DNA of 26,319 nucleotides from assembly GCA_964402955.1 (NCBI GenBank), contig CAYOEZ010000038.1:1-26319 (forward strand). Direction: 5' to 3'. The notes below the pieces were generated by a model, which was not told the DNA's origin, ran no database searches, and saw only the letters and a program-made list of their open reading frames with translations. Each line of letters starts with the position of its first letter. Within the stretch, counting starts at the first letter, position 1. Origin of the DNA: CAYOEZ01 sp964402955. Its GTDB lineage: Bacteria > Chloroflexota > DTOL01 > DAOUCN01. A program made the translations under genes and the position numbers. Of this stretch, positions 6,119 to 13,506 are shown piece by piece.

Positions 6119-8035
6119 ATGGGACCGAACATCGGGCGACAAGTAGACATAAATCTGCTAGACGGACAGGGCGACCGCCGCGGTGCGGCAGCCTTCGCTG
6201 AGATTGTCCTCGGCATACTGATCGTCGCGTCCGTTGTGTTTCTGATTCCCATGTTGCTGCTGCTCACAGATGAGCTCAGTCAGGCAAGTGCCCTCACTGG
6301 CCGCCTGGCATCTGCTCAGCTTGCCTTGCGGCAGATCTCGCAGCCGGTGGCGGAGGTTGTGGCGCTGCGGGCCGACATCGATGCAACCCAAAAGAAGACG
6401 AGCAAGCTCGACGCCGATCTCACGGCTCTCTCGGGACGGCGCGTTGCCTGGGCGCTGATCTTGCAGGCCATTCTCGGCCAGAGCGGGCAAGACGTCAGCC
6501 TGGGGCAAGTGCAGACTGATGGCCGCAAGGTGACCGTGCGCGGTGATGCGGCATCGCTTGACGCAATCAGCAGTTATGTTGATCGGCTGCGTTCGACTGG
6601 TTACTTCATTAATGTCGTGATAGAAATGGTAACCAGTCGGGGTACACCATTGCCGCTGCCCACGTCTGCGCCTCTGCCTGTGCCGAGTGTCGTTCTGCCG
6701 TCAGCGACGCCAACGCCCGGCGCTTCAACACCCTTGCCAGCAACGCCAACCACTACGCCCGTGGCTACGCCGGGCGCGCCGACGTGGACGCCCGCCCCAA
6801 CATGGACGCCCGCCCCGACGTGGACGCCCATCCCAACATGGACGCCAGTTCCGCCATATGCTCCGTGGCCGCCGCAGCCCTGGCCGCCGGCCACGCCCGT
6901 TCCGCCATCGGCCACGCCGACGCCGCGCGTGGCGGCGCACTTGCGCAATATAGTGTTCTCTCCGACCTCCATGATCGTAGGCGGCGTCCTGCGTGTGGAT
7001 ATGACCGTGGACAATGTCGGCACCGCCACGCTCTTCACACAGGATCAGCCGCCTCCGGGGCACACGTATGAGGAAGGCGCCTTCGCGCCGGCAGGGATCC
7101 GCGGGCTCTGGCGCGTCGGAGTTGATACCGCCTCGCGCGCGGTGTCGAATTTGCATCGCTATCGCTGGGGCTTCGGCGGAGCGCTCTTGCCGGGGCATTC
7201 GCGGCACATCATCGGCTACGTTCGTCTGTTCACGCCGGGCACGTTCACGTACTGCGCCGGGGTCGTGCAAGAATTCGTGGGCTGGCGCGAAAGCTGCGAA
7301 GGCGCAACGACAATCACTGTCTATCCCTCCGCCGCAACGCCCACGCAGACGCCGGTTGCGCTTCCGTCTCCCTCTGCATCGAGGACGCCGACTCGCACGG
7401 CGACGGTATGCGCCGATGGCTACGAGGTCGACGACACCTATCCGCAGGCCCGCGTCATCGGCGCCAACAGCTCGATGCCCCAGATGCGCAACTTCCACGT
7501 CGCGGGCGACCAGGATTGGGTGAAGTTTGCGGTTATCCCGGGCAACACCTACACCATGCGCACCTTCGATCTACGCGGGGGCGCCGACACGATGATAACA
7601 CTCTTCCACAACAACGGTGGCACGCTGCAGCAGTTCGCCCAGAACGATGAAGATCCGGCCAATGCGTCGGCAGTGCCGCACCTCGTCGGTCCATCGCTCA
7701 TTGCCTTCAGTGTTACGACCACAGATACGGTGACGTATGGCAACACGTTCTACGCTCGCATCAACTCGCCCAATCCCGGCAACTTCGGTTGCGACCATAC
7801 CTACAAACTAAGCCTGACCAGCAGCCCGACGGTGTTCAATGCATCGGGCGTGCAGTTGGCGCGTATGCTCTCCTCCGCCGCTCCGTCATGGCGTGCGCAG
7901 GCCGATGGCAGTCTGGCTGTCAGCAACGTCGCTGTGGACGCTCCGTTCGAACAGCCGCTCGATGCCGTTCAGGCCGCAGCCGCACAACGCATCGGATTCG
8001 CCATCATCCTGGAGATTCGTGGAGGTGGTCCGTAA
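6119..8035 (+). CDS. PilN-like pilus alignment protein with inserted Ig-like and PPC domains
   Basis: 638 aa. Residues 1-175 look like PilN: a short cytoplasmic N-terminus with DINLL (10-14, the PilM-binding motif in known PilN proteins), one transmembrane helix (about 25-50), a coiled coil, then a ferredoxin-like core (WALILQAILG...GQVQTDGRKVTVRGDA...YVDRLRSTGYFINVV). A Pro/Thr/Trp-rich linker follows (176-272), then the same Ig-like domain as in the upstream subtilase (about 273-402), a second linker, and a pre-peptidase C-terminal (PPC)-like domain (about 431-568: DGYEVDDTYPQA, DQDWVKF). The last 60 residues end in RIGFAIILEIRG, which could be the final PilN strand. Known PilN proteins are about 200 aa. 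GGGGAG precedes the ATG. It follows the subtilase by 50 bp and its stop shares one base with the start of the PilO-like gene. The PilN call is moderate; the domain order is clear. Confidence 0.75.
   Translation: MGPNIGRQVDINLLDGQGDRRGAAAFAEIVLGILIVASVVFLIPMLLLLTDELSQASALTGRLASAQLALRQISQPVAEVVALRADIDATQKKTSKLDADLTALSGRRVAWALILQAILGQSGQDVSLGQVQTDGRKVTVRGDAASLDAISSYVDRLRSTGYFINVVIEMVTSRGTPLPLPTSAPLPVPSVVLPSATPTPGASTPLPATPTTTPVATPGAPTWTPAPTWTPAPTWTPIPTWTPVPPYAPWPPQPWPPATPVPPSATPTPRVAAHLRNIVFSPTSMIVGGVLRVDMTVDNVGTATLFTQDQPPPGHTYEEGAFAPAGIRGLWRVGVDTASRAVSNLHRYRWGFGGALLPGHSRHIIGYVRLFTPGTFTYCAGVVQEFVGWRESCEGATTITVYPSAATPTQTPVALPSPSASRTPTRTATVCADGYEVDDTYPQARVIGANSSMPQMRNFHVAGDQDWVKFAVIPGNTYTMRTFDLRGGADTMITLFHNNGGTLQQFAQNDEDPANASAVPHLVGPSLIAFSVTTTDTVTYGNTFYARINSPNPGNFGCDHTYKLSLTSSPTVFNASGVQLARMLSSAAPSWRAQADGSLAVSNVAVDAPFEQPLDAVQAAAAQRIGFAIILEIRGGGP
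6782..6853 (+). repeat. 18-bp tandem repeat encoding TWTPAP linker
   Basis: Four imperfect copies of an 18-bp unit (first copy ACGTGGACGCCCGCCCCA), starting at 6782, 6800, 6818 and 6836. They encode Thr-Trp-Thr-Pro-Ala/Ile/Val-Pro units in the first linker of the PilN-like protein. Tryptophan in each unit is unusual for a Thr/Pro linker. Confidence 0.85.
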
Positions 8036-8574
8036 TGTTGCGACAGCAGGTGACGCCGAAAACGGCAATTGTTGTCATACTCGTCGCTGCATATGCCATC
8101 ATGCTCATTGCCCTCATTGCGGCCTCTCGCAAAGAGACGGCGCTGGCCGGGAAGGTGGCGTTGGCTGAGCAGACCCTGGCGCAGGCCATGAGCAACAAGG
8201 GCAACGACGCGGTGGCGTTGCGCGCCAGCCTGGCCACGGCCCAGGACCGCTTGGCTGCCCTGGAAGGGCGCGTGCCCAGGGGATTGCAGGATGGTCTCTT
8301 TGAGCGCGTGGCCCAGGATGCGCAGCGCAGCGGGATCAGCGAGTTCCGCTATCAGCGCAAGTCAGAGTTCCCTGACACATTGCAGGCGGGCACGTACAAA
8401 GTCTACCGCTTTGCCATCTACGGGCGCGGCAGCCAGGAGATGCTTGTCGCTTTTCTCGACAACCTGCAAAAAGACAGTGGGCAGACGATGCTCATCGAGA
8501 ATGTGAGCCTGAATGCGTCGGGCAAAGAATGGCAGATGAACGCCGATCTCATCGTTTACACGACGGGGGGATAG
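8035..8574 (+). CDS. PilO-like inner-membrane pilus alignment protein
   Basis: 179 aa. A short N-terminus, one transmembrane helix (about 10-30, TAIVVILVAAYAIMLIALIA), a coiled coil (about 33-80), and a compact C-terminal alpha/beta domain (YKVYRFAIYGRGSQEMLVAFLDNLQK...IENVSLNASGKEWQMNADLIVYT) match the size and architecture of PilO, the partner of PilN in type IV pilus and type II secretion alignment complexes. The ATG overlaps the preceding TAA by one base (TAATG), with GGAGGTGG just upstream, so it should be co-translated with the PilN-like protein. An upstream extension of the same frame into the PilN-like gene is a shadow. The order PilN-PilO supports both calls. PilM and PilQ are not in the window. 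Confidence 0.72.
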   Translation: MLRQQVTPKTAIVVILVAAYAIMLIALIAASRKETALAGKVALAEQTLAQAMSNKGNDAVALRASLATAQDRLAALEGRVPRGLQDGLFERVAQDAQRSGISEFRYQRKSEFPDTLQAGTYKVYRFAIYGRGSQEMLVAFLDNLQKDSGQTMLIENVSLNASGKEWQMNADLIVYTTGG

Positions 8575-8630
8575 TCGGAGGGGCAACGGCGTCTGCGGGC
8601 ATCGCAGGACAATAGACGTGGAGATGACAC

Positions 8631-10361
8631 ATGAGCATTAACATCGATCTGGGAGAGAATCCCGATTCGGGTAATCGCCAGCCGGATCGGCTGAACACTG
8701 CGCTAAGCGTTCTACTGGCCATCGTCTTGTTTGTGGCGATCGTGGTTGTTGTGCTTGTGGCGCGTCAGAGGTCGCAAAATGCAGCGCTCGTTGCGCCAGG
8801 CCCCACCGTGGCGATTGGCAAGGCGACGGTGATCATTGGCAACACGGTGACGCCTGTGCCCGCAACAGCCACGCCTGTTAAGGCAGCCCAGCCGGCCATG
8901 TCGCCGGTCGTCACTCCCCCAACGCCCGCGGCGGTCGCCAGCGCTACGCAGCCCCCGGCCACGGCAGCAACTGCTGCCCCAACAGCGGCGCCGACCAAAC
9001 CGGGCCAGACGGCCACCCTGCCTGCGGCAACTGCCTCGCCAACGGCAGCGCCGACCAAACCGGGCGAGACAGCTACAGCCATCCTGCCGACGGCGACGAC
9101 TGCCGCGGCCTCGCCTCAGCCGACCGTTGCCAGCACGGTGCGTACCTGGTTCTTCGCTGAGGGCGCAACGGTTGCTCCGTTCCGCACGTGGTACGATATC
9201 TTCAATCCCGGCAGCCAGCCGGCCAGGGTGACCATCAGCCTCTACCCGGAAACGGGCAAGGCCGTACAAAAGACAGTGACGGTCGCTGCTGGAACGCAAA
9301 CGCACTTCCTGACCAACGACGTTCTGCCCAACACCGTTTTCTCGGCGGGCATCAGCAGTGACCAGCCGGTCTATGTCGAGCGCCTGACGGTCGGTGATCG
9401 CGACGGCACCACAGCATCAGGCATGGCCCCGGCCAAAGTGTGGTACTTCCCTGAGGGGCAGACAGGCGACGACTTCACGACATGGCTGCTTGTCTTCAAT
9501 CCCAACGCAACACCCGCCGATCTGACCGTGACCTACTATCCCGTCGGCGCCAAAGCGGTTGTCAAGACCTACTCTGCGCCGCCAACGGCGCGCCTGACGA
9601 TCGCAGCGCAGAAAGACGTTGTGTCTGCGGTCATGGGCATTGTCCTCGAGAGCAGCCAGCCAGTCGTTGCTGAGCATGGCATATACTTCGACAACCAGAA
9701 GGCTGCCTACGGCGGGCCGGGTCTGACTGCGACGAGCAAGACGTGGTATGTCGGATCGGGCAACACGCAGATTGGATTCACGGCGCGCGTGGCCGTCTTT
9801 AACCCGAACAAAGCACCCGCCATCATCAAGGTCACTCTGATCGGCAGCAAACAGAATCCTGTGAGTGATCTGTACTCTGTCGATCCGCTGAGCAAGGACG
9901 ACATCGTGCTCAATGATCGAGCCGACGAGCAGTTGGTCGGCGTGATTCTCGATTCTGACCAGCCCATCGTGGCTGGGAGCGTGACCTACTACATGAGCGG
10001 CGGCGAAAGCGGCCCGGTGGCGGCTTACAGCGCTCCGGCCGTCCCGGCCGCGGCCAAAGAGTGGTATGTGCCTGATGTCGCGACGGGCAACGAGTATGAC
10101 AGCTACGTGGCGTTGTTCAACCCCGGCGATGCTGCTGCCTCGGTGACGGTCAGCTACGTGCTGCAGGGCGCTGAAGTAGTGACCAAGACGTACAATGTGG
10201 CCGCCAGGAGCCGCACCACCCTGCGCGCCAGTGATGAGGTCAAGGGCAAGGTCGTGGATGCGGCCATCGTGCGCAGCACCCAACCGATCGCAGTTGAGCG
10301 TGTCACGATGTTCCGCAACAGCGTGGGCGCGACGGCGTCGGCCGGCATTGTGGCGCAATAG
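8631..10361 (+). CDS. Membrane-anchored surface protein with four DUF5719-like repeats
   Basis: 576 aa. A short charged N-terminus, one transmembrane helix (about 22-44), a long Ala/Thr/Pro linker (about 50-165), then four repeats of about 100 residues beginning near 171, 269, 370 and 476. Each begins with W-Y/F-x-x-x-E/S-G and contains FNP, a beta-rich core and SxQPI/V-V-x-E near its end (for example VWYFPEGQTGDDFTTWLLVFNP). This pattern matches the DUF5719-type extracellular repeats common in Chloroflexota and Actinomycetota. The topology implies that the repeats lie outside the membrane. GGAG at 8620-8623 precedes the ATG by 7 nt. It is the last gene of the group, 56 bp after the PilO-like gene and 30 bp before a strong terminator. 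Function is unknown; adhesion or a structural envelope role is plausible. Confidence 0.72.
   Translation: MSINIDLGENPDSGNRQPDRLNTALSVLLAIVLFVAIVVVVLVARQRSQNAALVAPGPTVAIGKATVIIGNTVTPVPATATPVKAAQPAMSPVVTPPTPAAVASATQPPATAATAAPTAAPTKPGQTATLPAATASPTAAPTKPGETATAILPTATTAAASPQPTVASTVRTWFFAEGATVAPFRTWYDIFNPGSQPARVTISLYPETGKAVQKTVTVAAGTQTHFLTNDVLPNTVFSAGISSDQPVYVERLTVGDRDGTTASGMAPAKVWYFPEGQTGDDFTTWLLVFNPNATPADLTVTYYPVGAKAVVKTYSAPPTARLTIAAQKDVVSAVMGIVLESSQPVVAEHGIYFDNQKAAYGGPGLTATSKTWYVGSGNTQIGFTARVAVFNPNKAPAIIKVTLIGSKQNPVSDLYSVDPLSKDDIVLNDRADEQLVGVILDSDQPIVAGSVTYYMSGGESGPVAAYSAPAVPAAAKEWYVPDVATGNEYDSYVALFNPGDAAASVTVSYVLQGAEVVTKTYNVAARSRTTLRASDEVKGKVVDAAIVRSTQPIAVERVTMFRNSVGATASAGIVAQ
8966..9072 (+). 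repeat. 60-bp tandem duplication in the Ala/Thr/Pro linker
   Basis: Two copies with an exact 60-base period around the core GCGCCGACCAAACCGGGC encode repeated ATAAPTAAPTKPGxTAT in the linker of the surface protein. The copies differ at several positions, so the duplication is not very recent. Confidence 0.7.
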
Positions 10362-10391
10362 GGGGCGCGTGCAAAACGGCGCTAGATCAGT

Positions 10392-10432
10392 GACTCCCGT
10401 GGCGGCGAGACGTCTTCACCGCCACGGGAGTC
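10392..10432 (+). terminator. Strong hairpin terminator between convergent genes
   Basis: GACTCCCGTGGCGG at 10392-10405 pairs perfectly over 14 bp with CCGCCACGGGAGTC at 10419-10432, leaving a 13-nt loop. It is followed by GTCATTTG, only a short T-run. It lies 30 bp after the surface-protein stop and 33 bp before the rqcH stop on the other strand, and likely acts in both directions. Confidence 0.8.
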
Positions 10433-10465
10433 GTCATTTGTGTGCATTCAGGGCTTGCCACCCTG

Positions 10466-12313
10466 CTATTCCTCTTGAGCCGGGTGCACGCTGATGGTCT
10501 TCTCGTTGAGATAGGTCACCAAACCCGGGTTGCTGCCCCTGGCGCGACGGACGTTGCGCCGCTGCGCGTAGTCGACAGCGACACTGTGCGAGGCGCGGGC
10601 AGCAGAGTGCGCCGCTGCCAGAGCCGCGGCCTTTTCGAGTCTGCCTGGTGAGATGGGACGCGGGCCGCTGCGCACGATCACGTGGCTGCCGGCCACGCCG
10701 CGTGCATGTAGCCACAGGTCCAGCGACGAGGCCAGCTCGAACGTGACATAATCATTCTGGCGAGCATTGCGGCCGACGACGATCTCCATACCATCATCGG
10801 AGCGGTAGGTGAGGGGAGGAAGCCTTGCCTTCTCCTTGCGCGGACGCTGCTTGCTGTTGCGTTCCTGTGCTTTCGGTTCGACGGCTTCCTTTCCCATGTT
10901 GGCGAGCGCACGTTGCACCTCGCGCACCTCTGCGCCCGTGTGCGCCAGGTCCAGGTCTAGCTGAAGCTGGTCTAGGTAGGCCAGGTCGAGTGCGACGTCT
11001 TGCAGGAGCGCGGGTACAGAGCGCGCCGCGTCGCGCGCCTGGGCATAGCGCTTGAAGTAAGCCTGGGCGTTCTCTACCGCTGAGAGCAGCGGATTGAGCG
11101 CAATATGCAGCGGCGGCTCGCCCGGCAGCATCTCGACGGATGCCTCTTTCTGGCCGCGGGCGATCTGAGTCGCCGCGGCCAGCAGCATTTCGCCTTTGAT
11201 GCGCAGGTCTTCGGCCTTCGTCCCGAGTTCTTGTTGTGTCTGCAGCGATTCCTTGCGCCGCACAACGCGCCCGCGCTGGACATCGAGCGCCTTTTGCATC
11301 TCTGTTTTCAGCCCGGCGTAATCGGAGGCGACGGTTTCCTGCTCATAGTAGGCGTGAATGGCTGCGCACATGCTCTCATAAGGATAGGATTGGGCCCCGA
11401 ATTGCGTCAATGGATAAGGGGCAAAGTCAAGAATGGCGCCGTCAGCGCGGGCGAGTGATGGCGACCACTGGTGTGTGTACTGGGCTGACAGAAGCGCCGA
11501 CAGCGAGGCGGCAAGAGATTGAGCGGAGACGTTGGCAGCCGTGGCATCGGTTGAACCCGTGGCGCGGAAGACTGCCTCGCGGGCCAGGAGCGGGCTTACG
11601 CCGCGGTAGGCGCGCACAAGCGTCTGCCAGGCCGGCTGATCGCCGGCCGCGGCCAGAACCGGCGCCAGCGCAAGCGGGCTGAGTGTGCGCGCATCGGCCT
11701 TGCTTTGCGGCGGCGGCAGCACATATGGGTGGCGCGGCAGGGTGACACGGTAGCGATTGATCTCGGCAGGAACGTGCTTGACCGCCTCGATGACCACGCC
11801 TGCGTCGTCGACAAGAATGATGTTGCTATAGCGGCCCATGACTTCGATGATCAGCGTCACTCTGGTCAGTTCTTCGCCTGAGTCGCCTCTCAGGTCACCG
11901 TGGGCGTGCAACCCCGGGCTGCCCGGGCTGCCTGCGGCCTGCACTGAGTTGCCGGAGCGATGGTCAGACTGCCCCTTGTCAAAGACGTCTGCTTTGGTTA
12001 TAATGAGCGACAACGTACGCTCGAGCGCAGGTTGTTCCACAGCAACCAGCCGTCCGTCGCGTACGTACTTGCGCAACAGCAGCAGCAGAGGCGTGACATC
12101 TTCTGTGCCGCGCGAGAGCTTGCTCTGCGTTAGATGAACACGCGCGTGCTGTGGGTGCGCTGACGCGAAGATGTAGTGTATATCGTGGTGCGCGTAGATT
12201 TCCAGGCCAATGGACAGCGGCGCGGGCAGAAAAACGCCCTGGATGCGCCCGCCCAGAGCTTTCTCACGCAACTCGTCGGCCACGGCGGCCATCGTTAGTG
12301 CATCGAATGGCAT
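10466..12313 (-). CDS. rqcH: NFACT-family ribosome quality-control factor RqcH (Rqc2 homologue)
   Basis: 615 aa. The N-terminal NFACT-N domain (MPFDALTMAAVADEL...) is followed by a helical and coiled-coil middle region (about 330-480) and a C-terminal NFACT-R domain (about 495-610) with GRNARQNDYVT, DLWLHARGVAGSHVIVR, AQRRNVRRARG and NPGLVTYLNEKTISV. RqcH binds stalled 50S subunits and recruits alanyl-tRNA to add C-terminal alanine tails. The spot matching the conserved Asp-Arg pair (D97/R98 in Bacillus subtilis RqcH) reads Glu-Arg here (E98-R99). Residues about 109-148 form a Gly/Ser/Pro/His-rich insertion not expected in NFACT-N. AAGGAGA precedes the ATG. The gene starts 33 bp from the divergent DUF362 gene. 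Family call is secure. Confidence 0.93.
   Translation of the reverse strand: MPFDALTMAAVADELREKALGGRIQGVFLPAPLSIGLEIYAHHDIHYIFASAHPQHARVHLTQSKLSRGTEDVTPLLLLLRKYVRDGRLVAVEQPALERTLSLIITKADVFDKGQSDHRSGNSVQAAGSPGSPGLHAHGDLRGDSGEELTRVTLIIEVMGRYSNIILVDDAGVVIEAVKHVPAEINRYRVTLPRHPYVLPPPQSKADARTLSPLALAPVLAAAGDQPAWQTLVRAYRGVSPLLAREAVFRATGSTDATAANVSAQSLAASLSALLSAQYTHQWSPSLARADGAILDFAPYPLTQFGAQSYPYESMCAAIHAYYEQETVASDYAGLKTEMQKALDVQRGRVVRRKESLQTQQELGTKAEDLRIKGEMLLAAATQIARGQKEASVEMLPGEPPLHIALNPLLSAVENAQAYFKRYAQARDAARSVPALLQDVALDLAYLDQLQLDLDLAHTGAEVREVQRALANMGKEAVEPKAQERNSKQRPRKEKARLPPLTYRSDDGMEIVVGRNARQNDYVTFELASSLDLWLHARGVAGSHVIVRSGPRPISPGRLEKAAALAAAHSAARASHSVAVDYAQRRNVRRARGSNPGLVTYLNEKTISVHPAQEE
11976..12004 (+). 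promoter_or_regulatory. Near-consensus promoter inside rqcH, pointing to the DUF362 gene
   Basis: TTGTCA at 11976-11981, an exact 17-nt spacer, and a perfect TATAAT at 11999-12004 lie on the plus strand, antisense to rqcH codons about 104-113. Transcription from about 12011 would run out through the rqcH start into the DUF362 gene at 12347, giving a leader of about 335 nt complementary to the 5' part of rqcH mRNA. The 33-bp divergent gap has no room for a promoter, which makes an internal one plausible. Confidence 0.5.
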
Positions 12314-12322
12314 GGTGCACAG

Positions 12323-12336
12323 TCTCCTTCAGGAGG
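12323..12336. promoter_or_regulatory. Back-to-back ribosome-binding sites in a small palindrome
   Basis: CTCCTTCAGGAGG reads as AGGAGG for the plus-strand gene (10 nt before ATG 12347) and as GAAGGAG for the minus-strand rqcH (about 10 nt before its ATG at 12313). The two Shine-Dalgarno sequences face away from each other and form the arms of a 5-bp inverted repeat, so in either transcript the site could be masked by local pairing. Confidence 0.65.
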
Positions 12337-12346
12337 ATATTGCAGA

Positions 12347-13450
12347 ATGCAGAATGCAGCAACCGCTCGAACCAAGTCAAAGGTTGCCGTCCTGTCGACA
12401 TCGCCCGAAACGGTTCTCGATGATTACCATCGACTCATGACGCTGGCCAATTTTGAATCGTGCTTGCCCGACAAATCGCTGACCACGCTGTTGAAGATCA
12501 ACATCTCGTGGCAATACTGGTACCCGGCCTGCTCGACGACACCCTGGCAGCTCGATGGCGTCATTCGCGGCCTGCGCGCAGGCGGCTACGACAATCTGGT
12601 GGCGACGCAGAATGCGACCGTTGTTGTTGACGCCCATGTGGGTGAGACGAACAACAAGCACAAGCCGGTTCTCGACAAACACGCGATCAAGACCGTTCAC
12701 CTCTACGAAGAGCCGGTCAAATGGATTCGCTATCAGCCCAAGCGCCCGTTCCTGGTGCTCGACAAAGTATATCCTGACGGCGTCTTCATTCCCGACTATC
12801 TCATCGGCAAAAACGTTGTGCATCTGCCGACTATGAAGACGCACGTCTTCACCACAATGACGGGGGCCATGAAGAACGCCTTTGGCGGCTTGCTCAACTT
12901 CAACCGCCACTGGACGCATGGCGTTATCCATGAGACGCTCAGTGACCTGCTCATGATCCAGCGCGACATCCATCCTGGTCTGTTCTGCGTCATGGATGGC
13001 TCGTTCGCCGGTGAAGGGCCCGGCCCGCGCGCCATGGAATGGCACGTCAAGAATACGCTGATTGCGTCTGGCGACCCTGTGGCCATGGACGCGGTGGCAG
13101 CCAAGATCATGGGTTTCGATCCGCTCTCGCTCAAGTTCATTCGGGTCGCTCACGAGAACGGGCTTGGCTGCGGCGACGTGCGCCAGATGGACATTGTCGG
13201 CGTCGACATCGACAAGCTGAACTGGCACTTCAAGACCGGCGATACTCTCGCCAGTTGGGGCCAGAAGCAGATCTACTGGGGCAAGCTGCACCCGCTCGAG
13301 GGGCTGCTTCTGCGTACACCCATCGTGCCCTGGTCTTATGCGGCGTCCAACATCTACCACAATGCCTACTGGTGGAATGCCAAGGGTAAGGCTCGTGCGA
13401 CCAGAGCTCTCGAGACGACTGAGTGGGGCAAGCTCTTCAAGACGTACTAG
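12347..13450 (+). CDS. DUF362 domain-containing protein
   Basis: 367 aa. Typical DUF362 motifs are visible: LPTMKTHVFTTMTGAMKNAFGG (the LPK-KTH...KN-GG region, about residues 163-184), VMDGSFAGEGPGPR, and IASGDPVAMDAVAAKIMG. DUF362 proteins are often fused to or encoded near ferredoxin domains, but this one lacks CxxCxxC clusters, so it is a stand-alone form. Biochemical function is unknown. The ATG at 12347 has AGGAGG 10 nt upstream. No signal peptide or membrane segment is evident, so it should be cytosolic. It is divergent from rqcH and followed 56 bp later by the AI-2E-family gene on the same strand. Family call is firm; role unassigned. Confidence 0.85.
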   Translation: MQNAATARTKSKVAVLSTSPETVLDDYHRLMTLANFESCLPDKSLTTLLKINISWQYWYPACSTTPWQLDGVIRGLRAGGYDNLVATQNATVVVDAHVGETNNKHKPVLDKHAIKTVHLYEEPVKWIRYQPKRPFLVLDKVYPDGVFIPDYLIGKNVVHLPTMKTHVFTTMTGAMKNAFGGLLNFNRHWTHGVIHETLSDLLMIQRDIHPGLFCVMDGSFAGEGPGPRAMEWHVKNTLIASGDPVAMDAVAAKIMGFDPLSLKFIRVAHENGLGCGDVRQMDIVGVDIDKLNWHFKTGDTLASWGQKQIYWGKLHPLEGLLLRTPIVPWSYAASNIYHNAYWWNAKGKARATRALETTEWGKLFKTY

Positions 13451-13463
13451 AGACATGCCCCCC

Positions 13464-13490
13464 AGCCGCGGCGATCGGCTAGCTTGTTTT
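13464..13490 (+). terminator. Possible weak terminator after DUF362 gene
   Basis: AGCCG at 13464-13468 pairs with CGGCT at 13476-13480 over a 7-nt loop, followed by a T-rich tail (TTGTTTT, 13484-13490). The stem is short, so it may only attenuate readthrough into the permease gene. Confidence 0.3.
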
Positions 13491-13506
13491 CATAGGACTG
13501 TGCACT

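Noticed and set aside
12377..13456. Long open frame on the minus strand (359 aa) opposite the DUF362 gene
   Set aside because: It covers almost exactly the DUF362 gene, which has clear family motifs and a ribosome-binding site; the opposite frame shows no recognisable pattern and is a GC-rich shadow.
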